Source of the DNA: SAR116 cluster bacterium AG-426-B08
GTDB lineage: Bacteria; Pseudomonadota; Alphaproteobacteria; Puniceispirillales; Marisalimonadaceae
DNA: 64,000 bases
Reading direction: 5' to 3'
Assembly: GCA_003213175.1 (NCBI GenBank)
Contig: QCNN01000003.1
Location: 1-64,000, forward strand
Numbering within the stretch: position 1 is the stretch's first letter; each line of letters starts with the position of its first letter. Below the pieces are notes generated by a model, which saw only the letters and a program-made list of their open reading frames with translations, was not told the origin of the DNA and did not search any database. Below are positions 1-9,324 of the stretch, one piece after another. Made by a program: the position numbers and the translations under genes.

Positions 1-2
1 CT

Positions 3-959
3 ACTTGGTGCACAGATATGGCTATAAGATTTATTGAAAAAAAAAGAGGAGGTCCGTGGATGTTATCAATTAATCCATTTGATCCCCATCCTCCTTTTGA
101 TCCCCCAAAAGAATATAGAGAAAAGTATAATCCAAATGATTTACCGGGTCCTCTTTTTGAATTAAACGATATTGAGCGGCAGAGAAAATTTAGAGAAGTA
201 TGCCAACAAGCCACTGAAGCAGTAAATCCAAGTGGTAAAAACCCACTTCCACCAAAAGAAGGTGGATATAAAAACCCTGGAAACTGGCCACCTGAAACAT
301 TTAATGGGAAAGTAGTTCAAGCTCATTACTATGCTATGATTGAACTCCTCGACAAGCATTTTGGTAGACTTGTAAATTATCTAAAAGAAATAAACCAACT
401 AGAAAATACTTTAATTATTTTTCATAGTGACCATGGTGAAATGTTAGGTGATCATGGTTTAATATATAAAGGTAGTCGTTTTTTTGAAGGATTAGTTCAC
501 GTTCCTTTAATATTTTCTTGGCCTGGAAAGATCAAAAAAGATGTTGTTAGTTCAGCACTAGTAGAATTAGTTGATTTAGCGCCTACAATCCTCGAAGCTG
601 CTGGAATAGATCGACCTTATTATATGCAAGGCCAATCTCTTTTTTCCAAAATGTGTAATGGAAAAGATATTGATAAACACAAAAAGATTGTCGTATCAGA
701 ATTTAATGACTCACTTGGATCTCCTCGTATAGTGCGTGATACTCACGCAACAATGACATTTGATGGAAGATATAAAACCATCATATATCATGGACTAGGT
801 TTTGGTGAAATTTATGATCTAGAAAAAGATCCTGGGGAGTTCAATGACCTATGGGATAATGGAATTGACTCTAATAAGAAATTAAAATTAATGCATTCTC
901 ACATCGACGCAGTAATGAATACTAGCTCGGCTGGAGTTCAAAGAAAAGGAAGATTTTAA
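3..959 (+). CDS. Sulfatase, C-terminal part (cut by window edge)
   Basis: Sulfatase of the alkaline-phosphatase superfamily, hydrolysing a sulfate ester. The reading frame is open to the first bases of the window (T-W-C-T-D precedes the first Met), so the N-terminal part with the catalytic Cys motif lies outside. Visible family features are the D-P-H-P-P-F block near residue 25 and the metal-binding S-D-H-G-E-M-L-G-D-H-G block, followed by a typical C-terminal E-I-Y-D-L-E-K-D-P-G-E segment. The next gene, an ABC binding protein, starts 13 bases downstream behind a strong AAGGAGG site, so the two are probably cotranscribed. Substrate unknown; it resembles choline-sulfatase and related small-molecule sulfatases. 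Confidence 0.88.
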   Translation, partial: TWCTDMAIRFIEKKRGGPWMLSINPFDPHPPFDPPKEYREKYNPNDLPGPLFELNDIERQRKFREVCQQATEAVNPSGKNPLPPKEGGYKNPGNWPPETFNGKVVQAHYYAMIELLDKHFGRLVNYLKEINQLENTLIIFHSDHGEMLGDHGLIYKGSRFFEGLVHVPLIFSWPGKIKKDVVSSALVELVDLAPTILEAAGIDRPYYMQGQSLFSKMCNGKDIDKHKKIVVSEFNDSLGSPRIVRDTHATMTFDGRYKTIIYHGLGFGEIYDLEKDPGEFNDLWDNGIDSNKKLKLMHSHIDAVMNTSSAGVQRKGRF

Positions 960-972
960 AAAGGAGGCAGAA

Positions 973-2550
973 ATGTTAAGTTTAATTAACAAAATTAAAT
1001 CATATATATATATGATTTTCTCTATAGGAATATTAACTATTATTTTTAGTATTTCTTCGGCATTTGCTGAATTTAAATGCCCAAAAAAAGGAGGGGTGTT
1101 TAGAACAGTAGATTTAGCTTATCCCTCTATGGATGCAGGTGTAAGAGCTAATCCAGTATATTATTCTTTTTTGATATACGATAGTCTATTAGATATGACT
1201 TATGACTTAGGAGTAGCACCCGGATTAGCAACTGAAGTTCCAAAAAAAGGCAGTGATGGGTCTTACACTTTTAATTTAAGAAAAGGTGTAAAGTTTCATG
1301 ATGGAACAGATTTTAATGCAAAAGCTGTTGCATTTAATGTTGACCGTTTGAAATCAGGAAAAATTGCTTCACCTTATTCAGGTATGTGGAAAAAGTTTTT
1401 AAAAAATTATGAGATAATTGATACTCATAAAATTAAATTTGTTCCTAACGGTGAATGGCCAACATTTTTATGGGATGTAGCCGCTTCACTGAGAGTAGCT
1501 TCTCCAACAGCAGTTAAAAATGCTGGAAGAGACTATGGAACAAAAGTAGCTGTAGGTACTGGCCCATTTGTGATGAAAAGCTTTAAGGCAAAAGATCATT
1601 TACATCTTGATAGAAATCCGAATTACTACCGTAAAGGCTTACCTTGTTTAGGAGGGTTTAAAGCAAAACTAATTTCTTCAGGAAGTGTAAGAATATTAAA
1701 ATTAAAAAAAGGTGAACTAGATACTATCAATACTTTCCCAGAATCTCAGTTTCCTCAATTCAAAGGAAGCAATTTGATTTTACAGGAGGGAAAGGCATCA
1801 ACTTTTACACTCATACCAATGAATACAAAAAACCCTATTCTTAAAAAGAAAAAAATTAGACAGGCTATTCAATATGCAATTAATGGTAAAGAGTTGATTG
1901 ATAATGTCTATAGAGGAGCAGGTGAAGAAGTTGATAGTATTTTCCCACCATGGCATCCTGCTTTTATTAAGACGGATGATTTGTCAAAAATCAGACAAAA
2001 TACATCTAAAGCGAAACAACTTCTGAAAGAAGAAGGTTACGGTCCAGGAGGTAAAAAGTTAAAACTTAAGATGCTTCATGGTACAGGTGGAGCTCATGTT
2101 CAAAGAGCTGTTTTAATTCAAGCGCAATTAAAAACAGTTGGTATTGATTTAGCAATTGTAAAAACAAAAATGGGTGCTTTGTTAAAACAGATGTATACTG
2201 GAAAATATGAACTTGCTCTATGGCAAATGCTTGGAGGTCCAACTATACAAGAATTTACTTGGAATATGTACCATAGTGGTGGTTCAAATAATCCTAGTAA
2301 TTATAATAAAAAAGGGGGTTATCAGAATCCTGAGGCAGAAAAGCTTTTAAACGAAATAGTTAAAACAAATGATCCTGCTGTTGCCAAGCCATCTTTGATC
2401 AAACTTCAAAAAATAATATTTGATGATGTTCCAGTAGCATTTGCAAATTGGAGAAATCATAGAACAGTTAGAAATCCTTGGGTTAAAAACTTTAAAACCG
2501 GAAGATTGAAAGGGATGGAAGACCTGAGAAAAGTTTGGTTAGATAAATAA
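973..2550 (+). CDS. Oligopeptide-type ABC transporter substrate-binding protein (SBP_bac_5)
   Basis: Periplasmic binding protein of 525 residues, the usual length for the DppA/OppA family. It has a long hydrophobic Sec signal peptide ending around S-A-F-A at residues 30-33 and no obvious lipobox. Family blocks include G-G-V-F-R, a Y-D-S-L-L-D segment and the R-K-G-V-K-F-H-D-G-T motif. The start is fixed by AAGGAGG six bases upstream. It is the first gene of a binding protein, permease, permease, sulfatase, ATPase operon, so the ligand may be a sulfated compound rather than a peptide (inference). A strong hairpin follows the gene and would favour excess binding protein over permease. Confidence 0.9.
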   Translation: MLSLINKIKSYIYMIFSIGILTIIFSISSAFAEFKCPKKGGVFRTVDLAYPSMDAGVRANPVYYSFLIYDSLLDMTYDLGVAPGLATEVPKKGSDGSYTFNLRKGVKFHDGTDFNAKAVAFNVDRLKSGKIASPYSGMWKKFLKNYEIIDTHKIKFVPNGEWPTFLWDVAASLRVASPTAVKNAGRDYGTKVAVGTGPFVMKSFKAKDHLHLDRNPNYYRKGLPCLGGFKAKLISSGSVRILKLKKGELDTINTFPESQFPQFKGSNLILQEGKASTFTLIPMNTKNPILKKKKIRQAIQYAINGKELIDNVYRGAGEEVDSIFPPWHPAFIKTDDLSKIRQNTSKAKQLLKEEGYGPGGKKLKLKMLHGTGGAHVQRAVLIQAQLKTVGIDLAIVKTKMGALLKQMYTGKYELALWQMLGGPTIQEFTWNMYHSGGSNNPSNYNKKGGYQNPEAEKLLNEIVKTNDPAVAKPSLIKLQKIIFDDVPVAFANWRNHRTVRNPWVKNFKTGRLKGMEDLRKVWLDK

Positions 2551-2558
2551 TATTTCAT

Positions 2559-2590
2559 ATTACCCCACTTTTTAAGTGGGGTAATTTTTC
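2559..2590 (+). terminator. Hairpin with T-run between binding protein and permease
   Basis: A perfect 12-bp stem (ATTACCCCACTT and its complement) with a TTT loop is followed by TTTT. It lies 8 bases after the binding-protein stop and ends 9 bases before the permease ATG. It looks like an intrinsic terminator or attenuator giving partial read-through, or a 3' mRNA stabiliser. Confidence 0.8.
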
Positions 2591-2598
2591 GAGTTTTT

Positions 2599-3546
2599 AT
2601 GTTTTTAAAAATTTTACTAAGAAGACTTATTACTTTTTTACCAACGGTATTAGGTATTGCAACATTTGCATTTATATTAGGTCACGCTACGCCTGGGGAT
2701 CCAGCATATGCTGCTCTAGGAGTTGATTTGGAAGGTTATTCTGGAGTTGATCCTGAAGAAGTAGAGCGAGTTAGAAAAGAGCTGGGTTTGGACAAGCCTA
2801 TCTTGGTACAATATTTTAATTGGATTTGGAATGCCCTTCAAGGAGATTTTGGAAGGTCTTATGTTAATGATTATGTAGTTATGGATGCAGTTATAGAGGC
2901 TTTACCAAATACTTTGTATTTACTTGGCTTTACAATGTTAACCGCTATCATAGTGGGTGTTTCTATTGGGATGATTTCAGCTATTTATCAGGGAACCATT
3001 GGAGACCTAATAGCAAGATTAATTTCGATAATTGGAGTTAGTACACCAGTTTTTTGGTTTGCTTTAATATTAATTTTAGTTTTTGCTTACACATTAGATT
3101 GGTTTCCAATTGGTGGGGTTGTAGAAGAATTTGGTCCCAAGGCATTGGTTCTTCCTGTTGCATCTATAGCTCTTCACCCTGCAGCTCTTATAGCTAGAAT
3201 GACAAGGTCAAGCATGCTTGAAGTTCTCTCTCATGATATGATTAGGACAGCAACTTCGAAAGGCCTTTTTAGGAAAAGAATCTTTTTTGTTCATGCATTA
3301 AGAAATGCAATAAATCCGGTTGTCACAGTGATAGGTTTTCAAACAGGAAATCTTGTAGGTGGTGCAGTAGCTATTGAAGTAATTTTTACAATAAGAGGTA
3401 TGGGAGAGCTTTTGATTACTGCAATTCATGATAAGGATATTTTAGTAATGCAATGTGCTATACTTGTAATTGGAGTATCATTTGCAGTAATTAACTTATT
3501 AGTAGACATGATTTATCTCTTAATAGATCCAAGGATCAGGTTATGA
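2599..3546 (+). CDS. ABC transporter permease, DppB/GsiC family
   Basis: Inner-membrane permease of 315 residues with about six membrane segments. The N-terminus (L-L-R-R-L-I-T-F-L-P-T-V-L-G) and the G-D-F-G-R-S-Y segment are typical of the first permease of oligopeptide/nickel/glutathione importers, and the EAA-type loop lies around R-T-A-T-S-K-G-L. The ATG follows directly on the terminator-like hairpin and has only a weak ribosome site, so translation may depend on read-through structure. The gene overlaps the second permease by four bases (ATGA), indicating translational coupling. Confidence 0.9.
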   Translation: MFLKILLRRLITFLPTVLGIATFAFILGHATPGDPAYAALGVDLEGYSGVDPEEVERVRKELGLDKPILVQYFNWIWNALQGDFGRSYVNDYVVMDAVIEALPNTLYLLGFTMLTAIIVGVSIGMISAIYQGTIGDLIARLISIIGVSTPVFWFALILILVFAYTLDWFPIGGVVEEFGPKALVLPVASIALHPAALIARMTRSSMLEVLSHDMIRTATSKGLFRKRIFFVHALRNAINPVVTVIGFQTGNLVGGAVAIEVIFTIRGMGELLITAIHDKDILVMQCAILVIGVSFAVINLLVDMIYLLIDPRIRL

Positions 3547-4451
3547 AAGCTGACTTCAAGACTAAAAATAAAAAAAATGAATCTGATTTTTTATATAGAA
3601 AATCTTGGGATGAATTTCTTGAAAGTTTAAAAAATTTTTTTGGAAAAAAATTAAATATTTTTAGTTTTTCATTAGTAATGCTATTAATTTTTATTGCAAT
3701 ATTTGCTCCATTATTGTCACCTCACCAGTTTGATCAAGTTAACCCATTAAATGCTTTAGCCCCCCCAAGCCTTGAACATTTCATGGGAACGGATACTACA
3801 GGTAGAGATATTTTTTCTAGAGTTTTACACGGTACAACTACTTCATTATCATTAGCTTTGACAACTATTATTTTTGGATTAGTCACAGGAGTCACTTTGG
3901 GTGCTATTTCAGGATATTTTGTGGGAATTGTTGATGAAATAATTATGAGAATAGTTGATGTGTTTATGTCGATCCCTGGAGTGATATTAGCATTAGCTAT
4001 GGTGGCGATATTAGGACCCAGTCCAATTTATTTAGTACTTGCGTTATCTATTCGAAGAATTATTCAATTTGCGAGGGTTACAAGGGGAGTTGTCTTATCT
4101 ATTAAGGAATTAGACTATATTTCGGCTTGTCATGCTTTGGGAATGAGTCATATCAGAATAGTTTTTTTACATATTTTACCTAATTGTATAGGCCCTATAA
4201 TTGTACTATCTACTGTTTTAATAGGAAATGTTATTTTGATGGAATCAACATTAAGTTTTCTTGGCTTGGGTATACAAGAGCCAACACCAAGTTGGGGAAC
4301 TATGATAGCAAAAGGGAATGAGTTTTTAACTTTTGCACCCTGGGTTTCAGTTTCACCAGGGATATTTTTATTTCTAACTATGATCGCTTTTAATCTTTTG
4401 GGAGATGGGGTAAGAGATCATTTAGATCCAAAAGATAAAGTTTCTACATAA
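3543..4451 (+). CDS. ABC transporter permease, DppC/GsiD family
   Basis: Second inner-membrane permease, 302 residues. After a charged cytoplasmic N-terminus of about 40 residues come six predicted helices. The G-T-D-T-T-G-R-D-I-F-S-R block and the S-A-C-H-A-L-G-M-S EAA loop are characteristic of DppC-like proteins. It starts inside the stop codon of the preceding permease. The stop codon here overlaps the ribosome site (TAAGGAG) of the following sulfatase, so transporter and sulfatase are one transcription unit. Confidence 0.9.
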   Translation: MKADFKTKNKKNESDFLYRKSWDEFLESLKNFFGKKLNIFSFSLVMLLIFIAIFAPLLSPHQFDQVNPLNALAPPSLEHFMGTDTTGRDIFSRVLHGTTTSLSLALTTIIFGLVTGVTLGAISGYFVGIVDEIIMRIVDVFMSIPGVILALAMVAILGPSPIYLVLALSIRRIIQFARVTRGVVLSIKELDYISACHALGMSHIRIVFLHILPNCIGPIIVLSTVLIGNVILMESTLSFLGLGIQEPTPSWGTMIAKGNEFLTFAPWVSVSPGIFLFLTMIAFNLLGDGVRDHLDPKDKVST

Positions 4452-4460
4452 GGAGTGAAT

Positions 4461-5996
4461 ATGAAAAAACCACATAACATTTTATTTATAACATCAGATC
4501 AGCAAAGAGGTGATTGTTATGGTTTTGAAAAACGTAAAGTAAGAACTCCTCATTTAGATGAATTGGCTTCAGAAGGAACAAGATTCAAAAACTGTATAAC
4601 TCCAAATACAGTTTGTATGCCAGCGAGAAGCTCAATGCTAACGGGATTGTTACCAAGAACACATGGTGTAAGTGATAATGGTATAGACTTAAATCCTGAT
4701 ATTGGCGAAAAAGGATTTGGTAGAACCTTTGCTAATAATGGTTATAAAAGTGGCTTTGTAGGAAAATTACATTTTTCTAGTAACAAAACTTATGAGCCAA
4801 CCGGAACACCTGAATGTAGATTTAGTTTATCAAAACTTGGTCCAGACTGGTATGGACCTTATATGGGATTTGATCATGTCGAAACTATGGTTGGGGGACA
4901 TTACGCAGGTTTAGATGGAGCTATTCCAGCTCCACCAGATGTTCATCATTATGAAAGATGGCTTCATGCAGGAGGTATGGGGGCAAAAAGAAGTGAGCAA
5001 TATGGGACAAGGTTACCACCAGATTTAGATATACCTCAAACTTGGAATTCTGGATTGCCTGTCGCTTTTCATAATTCAACATGGGTAGGGAATCAAACTA
5101 TAAGATTTATAGAAAAAAATAAGGATAATCCATTTGTATTATGGTCATCTTTTCCAGATCCTCATACACCATTTAATTGTCCAGAACCTTGGTGTTATAT
5201 GTATCATCCAGATGAGGTTGACTTGCCAGAAAACCCTGAAAGAGATTTTCATAGAAGACCATGGTGGCATAAACAAAGTTTTGAAGGCAAACCAAATATG
5301 CCAGATGAAGGTCTAGTAAAACATAGAGCAAAATGGTCAAGAATTTTTCCTCCTGAGGAAAAAAAATTACGTCATTTAATAGCTAATTATTATGGAATGA
5401 TTTCTCTTATTGATCATAATGTTGGAAGAATAATGACAGCTTTAAATGAAGCGGGTATAGCTGAGAATACTCTCGTTGTTTATACAGCTGATCATGGTGA
5501 TTGGTTAGGAGACCATGGACTTTTATTAAAAGGACCAATTATTTATGAAAGTTTGTTAAGGGTTGGTTGTATAATGAAAGGTCCTAATATTCCAAAGAAT
5601 CTTGTGGTAGAGGATCCTGTTTCAACATTAGATATTCCTGCAACTTTTTATGATTATTCTAAAATCTCTAAACCAATGGAATTGAATGGAAAGAGTTTAA
5701 TGGGAATAATGAGAGACAAAGAAAGAAGAGATTTTGCATTTAATGAATGGGATTTGAGAAGTTCAAGAACAGGTTTAGAATTAAATTTAAGAGTGGCTAG
5801 AACTAGGGATGCAAAACTTATTTATGAAGAAATTTCTGATACTGGTGAGATGTATATTTTATCAGAGGATCCTGGTGAAATGGATAATGTATACAACGAT
5901 CCTGGATATTCTAAAATTCAAAAAGAATTAATGGATATGATAAAAAGTAGACCAAACGACGCTCTTCCTCAGATAGATCAAGTTGCAATGTCATGA
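4461..5996 (+). CDS. Cytoplasmic formylglycine-type sulfatase
   Basis: Sulfatase of 511 residues. An upstream in-frame GTG at 4455 lies inside the AGGAG site, so the ATG at 4461 is chosen. Residues 12-15 (S-D-Q-Q) form the first metal site. C52 in V-C-M-P-A-R fits the C-x-P-x-R motif that is converted to formylglycine, and D-H-G-D-W-L-G-D-H-G supplies further ligands. There is no signal peptide, so it should act in the cytoplasm. It sits between the permeases and the ATPase of an importer, which implies desulfation (or phosphonate-ester hydrolysis, a related activity) of the imported compound. No formylglycine-generating enzyme is seen in the window. Confidence 0.88.
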   Translation: MKKPHNILFITSDQQRGDCYGFEKRKVRTPHLDELASEGTRFKNCITPNTVCMPARSSMLTGLLPRTHGVSDNGIDLNPDIGEKGFGRTFANNGYKSGFVGKLHFSSNKTYEPTGTPECRFSLSKLGPDWYGPYMGFDHVETMVGGHYAGLDGAIPAPPDVHHYERWLHAGGMGAKRSEQYGTRLPPDLDIPQTWNSGLPVAFHNSTWVGNQTIRFIEKNKDNPFVLWSSFPDPHTPFNCPEPWCYMYHPDEVDLPENPERDFHRRPWWHKQSFEGKPNMPDEGLVKHRAKWSRIFPPEEKKLRHLIANYYGMISLIDHNVGRIMTALNEAGIAENTLVVYTADHGDWLGDHGLLLKGPIIYESLLRVGCIMKGPNIPKNLVVEDPVSTLDIPATFYDYSKISKPMELNGKSLMGIMRDKERRDFAFNEWDLRSSRTGLELNLRVARTRDAKLIYEEISDTGEMYILSEDPGEMDNVYNDPGYSKIQKELMDMIKSRPNDALPQIDQVAMS

Positions 5997-7828
5997 ATAA
6001 TGTTGCATTAGAAGTTAAAAATTTAAGTGTTGAATTTAATGTAAGAGGTAAAATCACTAAAGCTGTTAGTAATGTATCTTGGCATGTTAATAAAGGTGAA
6101 ACATTGGCAATTGTTGGAGAGTCTGGTTCTGGAAAGTCTGTAAGTGCTCTCTCTATTTTAAAATTAATTCCTGATCCTCCAGGGAAAATTACATCTGGTT
6201 CAATAAATTTTCAGGGTGCAAATATTGTTGAATCTTCAGACAGAGAAATAAGGGATATAAGAGGAAAAAAAATATCAATGATCTTTCAAGAACCTATGAC
6301 TTCTCTAAATCCACTAATGACTATTGGAAACCAAATTTCAGAAGTTCTTGAAAGACATTATAATTTATCAAAAAAAGAAAGTTACGAAAAAGCAAAAAAA
6401 ATTCTAGATTTAGTTCAGATTCCAGACTCTAAAAGATGGTTAAATGGTTATCCGCATGAAATGTCAGGTGGAATGCGTCAAAGAGTCATGATTGCAATGG
6501 CTTTGGTGTGTGAGCCTACTATTCTTATAGCTGATGAACCAACTACAGCATTAGACGTCACCATACAGGCACAAATACTAGATCTAATAAAAAAACTTCA
6601 AATGGATATTGGAATGTCAGTAGTATTTATTACTCATGACATGGGTGTAGTTGCTGAAATTGCTGATAGAGTTATAGTTATGTTGAGAGGTGAAAAAGTT
6701 GAAGAGGGTACAGTAAGTGAAATATTTCATAATCCTAAACACCCATATACAAAAGCATTACTATCAGTTGTACCAAAATTAGGAAGTATGAAAGGAAGGC
6801 CTCTTCCTGCAAAGTTTTCTAATATAGACGTTAAAAGAGCAGAAGGAGATGATGTTGTTTCTACAAAAAAAAATGAATTAATTAATGTGAAAGACAATGT
6901 AAAAAAAACAGATCCTCCTATTTTAGAAGTAGAAAATTTAACCACAAGATTTTATATCAAATCAGGATTCGGGTTTAAAAAAGGTAAAGTGCATGCGGTT
7001 GAGGGAGTAGGTTTGTCACTTCAAGAAGGCGAAACCTTGGGCATAGTAGGTGAAAGTGGGTGTGGAAAATCGACACTTGGAAAATCTATAATCCGATTAG
7101 TAGAGCCTACTTCTGGAAAAATAAAAATTAGAGGAAAAGAAATTATTTCACTATCTAAAAATGAAATGTTTTCAATTAGAAAAGATGTTCAAATAGTTTT
7201 TCAAGACCCCTATTCATCACTCAATCCAAGGCTAACTGCAGGTAAAATAGTTTCTGAAGGAATGCGCTTACACAAAGTTTGTAAAGAGGAAGAATTACAA
7301 GAAAGGTTAATTAAAATTTTTGAGAGAGTTGGTTTAAGTGAATTTCAAATAAATAATTATCCTCACGAATTTTCTGGAGGACAAAGACAGAGAATAGGAA
7401 TAGCAAGAGCATTATCTTTGAGTCCAAAAATAATTATTGCTGACGAAGCTGTTTCAGCATTAGACGTGTCTATACAGGCACAAGTTGTCAACCTTATGAT
7501 GGAACTTCAAGAAGAGTATGGTCTTTCTTACTTATTTATTAGCCATGACATGGCTGTGATTGAGAGAGTTTGCCATCGAGTTGCTGTTATGTATTTAGGA
7601 GAAATTGTTGAACTTGGATCAAGAGGCCAGGTTTTTGAAAACCCTCAGCATCCTTATACTAAAAAATTAATGAAGGCTGTGCCAGTAGCTGATCCAAATT
7701 TAAGGAAAAGAGAACTTAATATAATGACTGATGAAATTCCAAGTGCACTTAAACCAATGAGCTATGAACCAGAAAAAGTTGATTTGATTAAAATCGAAGA
7801 GGGTCATTTCATAAAACCTTACCTATAA
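5993..7828 (+). CDS. Fused double ATP-binding protein of oligopeptide-type ABC importer
   Basis: A 611-residue protein with two complete ABC ATPase domains, equivalent to DppD plus DppF fused as in GsiA. Domain 1 has Walker A G-E-S-G-S-G-K-S at 42-49 and signature M-S-G-G-M-R-Q-R. Domain 2 has Walker A G-E-S-G-C-G-K-S near 353-360 and signature F-S-G-G-Q-R-Q-R. Each domain ends in the oligopeptide ATPase C-terminal segment (H-P-Y-T-K-A-L-L and H-P-Y-T-K-K-L-M). The linker around residues 280-305 is Lys/Asp rich. The start codon overlaps the sulfatase stop (ATGA). It energises the importer encoded just upstream. Confidence 0.92.
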   Translation: MNNVALEVKNLSVEFNVRGKITKAVSNVSWHVNKGETLAIVGESGSGKSVSALSILKLIPDPPGKITSGSINFQGANIVESSDREIRDIRGKKISMIFQEPMTSLNPLMTIGNQISEVLERHYNLSKKESYEKAKKILDLVQIPDSKRWLNGYPHEMSGGMRQRVMIAMALVCEPTILIADEPTTALDVTIQAQILDLIKKLQMDIGMSVVFITHDMGVVAEIADRVIVMLRGEKVEEGTVSEIFHNPKHPYTKALLSVVPKLGSMKGRPLPAKFSNIDVKRAEGDDVVSTKKNELINVKDNVKKTDPPILEVENLTTRFYIKSGFGFKKGKVHAVEGVGLSLQEGETLGIVGESGCGKSTLGKSIIRLVEPTSGKIKIRGKEIISLSKNEMFSIRKDVQIVFQDPYSSLNPRLTAGKIVSEGMRLHKVCKEEELQERLIKIFERVGLSEFQINNYPHEFSGGQRQRIGIARALSLSPKIIIADEAVSALDVSIQAQVVNLMMELQEEYGLSYLFISHDMAVIERVCHRVAVMYLGEIVELGSRGQVFENPQHPYTKKLMKAVPVADPNLRKRELNIMTDEIPSALKPMSYEPEKVDLIKIEEGHFIKPYL

Positions 7829-7878
7829 CACTTGTTTAACTAGGCAGTTTAAAATTATGATTTTTGGAATTAATAAAA

Positions 7879-9039
7879 ATGAAAAACAGTTTTTGGGGAT
7901 ATAAAAGAAAAAATGGATTAGTAGGAATTAGAAATAAATTATTAATAATTTCTATAACTGGACTGACTGGACCTACTGCAAGAAAAATTTCAGATTATTT
8001 GAAAGGTTCTTTATTTGTTGATAACCCCTATGGAGGAGGAATTATAGGTGAAGATAAAACAAGACAAAATAATGCAATAATAGGTTTTGCAGAAAATCCA
8101 AATGTAGGTGCAGTATTAATTATAAGTGCAGATCCGCCTAAAGGAGATTTTATAAAATCTCAATTAGTCAAATCATCGAAACCTATAGAACTTTTAACAT
8201 TAGATGAATGTAATCATGACGCAATCAAATTATTAGAACTTGGTTTGAGAAAGGGAGCAAAATTAATCAGAGAAATTTCAAGATTAAGGAGAGAGAAAGT
8301 TTCTTTTTCTAAATTATCAATTGGTCTTGAATGTGGTAGGTCAGATCCAAGTTCAGGTTTGGTTGCAAATCCATTAATGGGATTAATAGCTGATAAATTA
8401 ATAGATTTCGGTGGAAGTGCAATTATTGGTGAAACTATTGAATGGCTTGGAGCGGAACATCTTCTTAAAAAAAGAGCCCAAACTGATGAAGTTAAAAAGA
8501 AAGTTTCATACGCAGTAGATTTTCAAAAAAACTTTGCAAAATCCAAAGGAATTGATCTTCTTGGTAACAATCCAGGACACCAAAATATCAAAGCGGGATT
8601 ATCAACTATTGAAGAGAAGTCACTTGGCAATATAGCTAAAAGTGGTTCAAAAAAGATTCAAAATGTTATTGATTGGGGAGAAAAACCAAAAAAAAATGGA
8701 ATGTATTTAATGCATGCTCCTTCTTATGCTCCTGAGTCATTAAGTGGGTTTTCATCTGCTGGATGTCAAATAACCCTATTTTCAACTGGAGTAGGTAATA
8801 GTTTTAACAATCATATTGCTCCATCAATAAAGTTTAGTGCTAATCCAGAAGCCTGTAAACTTTTGTCCGAACAACTAGATTATAAATGTGCGGATGTTTT
8901 TTTGGGTAAAAAAGAAATTAATGACTCATTTGAAGAACTATGGAGTTTAATGATTGAAATTTGTTCAGGGACAGAGACATGGGGAGAAATATTAAATGAG
9001 TCTTCTGAGGTTTTTTCGAGAGTAGATAGGAGTTTATAA
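7879..9039 (+). CDS. UxaA-family dehydratase/lyase, large subunit (altronate/galactarate dehydratase- or SuyB-like)
   Basis: A 386-residue protein matching the large domain of the UxaA/GarD family: N-terminal F-W-G-Y-K-R-K-N-G-L-V-G-I-R-N, central L-E-C-G-R-S-D-P-S-S-G-L-V-A-N-P, and a C-terminal H-I-A-P-S-I-K-F-S-A-N-P block. The track start is a TTG at 7864, but the ATG at 7879 fits the family N-terminus better. The small SAF subunit is the next gene, starting within the stop codon of this one. Family members dehydrate aldonates or aldarates; the two-subunit sulfolactate sulfo-lyase SuyAB has the same architecture. With an HpcH/HpaI aldolase nearby, a sugar-acid dehydratase is favoured, but the substrate is not determined. 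Confidence 0.82.
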   Translation: MKNSFWGYKRKNGLVGIRNKLLIISITGLTGPTARKISDYLKGSLFVDNPYGGGIIGEDKTRQNNAIIGFAENPNVGAVLIISADPPKGDFIKSQLVKSSKPIELLTLDECNHDAIKLLELGLRKGAKLIREISRLRREKVSFSKLSIGLECGRSDPSSGLVANPLMGLIADKLIDFGGSAIIGETIEWLGAEHLLKKRAQTDEVKKKVSYAVDFQKNFAKSKGIDLLGNNPGHQNIKAGLSTIEEKSLGNIAKSGSKKIQNVIDWGEKPKKNGMYLMHAPSYAPESLSGFSSAGCQITLFSTGVGNSFNNHIAPSIKFSANPEACKLLSEQLDYKCADVFLGKKEINDSFEELWSLMIEICSGTETWGEILNESSEVFSRVDRSL

Positions 9040-9323
9040 TGAATGCTAAAAACTTTGATGCAATTGTGCTTAACAAAAAAGATAACGTTGGTACATCAAT
9101 TAAATTTTTAAAAGCAAAATCAAATATAATTCTCAAAATTGAAAAAAAATTAATAAATTTTTTGTTGAAAGACAATATAAGACTGTGTCACAAATTTTCT
9201 TTAAACCTTATAAAGAAGGGTGAAAAAATAATTAAATATGGTGAGATTATTGGAGAAGCTACTATCAATATAGACAAAGGTAAACATGTTCATATTCATA
9301 ATATAAAAAGTTTACGTGGATAA
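9039..9323 (+). CDS. UxaA-family small subunit (SAF domain)
   Basis: A 94-residue stand-alone SAF domain, the part fused to the N-terminus of UxaA in altronate dehydratase. Diagnostic segments are A-I-V-L-N-K-K-D-N-V-G-T-S near the start, I-K-Y-G-E-I-I-G-E-A-T in the middle and the metal-binding H-V-H-I-H-N near residues 85-90. It pairs with the preceding large subunit, although the gene order (large then small) is the reverse of the order of domains in the fused enzyme. A stand-alone small subunit also occurs in sulfolactate sulfo-lyase (SuyA). Confidence 0.85.
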   Translation: MNAKNFDAIVLNKKDNVGTSIKFLKAKSNIILKIEKKLINFLLKDNIRLCHKFSLNLIKKGEKIIKYGEIIGEATINIDKGKHVHIHNIKSLRG

Positions 9324-9324
9324 T

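Noticed and set aside
7879..9323. Firm call as sulfolactate sulfo-lyase SuyAB
   Set aside because: The two-subunit layout fits, but the motifs seen are shared with altronate and galactarate dehydratases, and no sulfite-handling gene is in the window.
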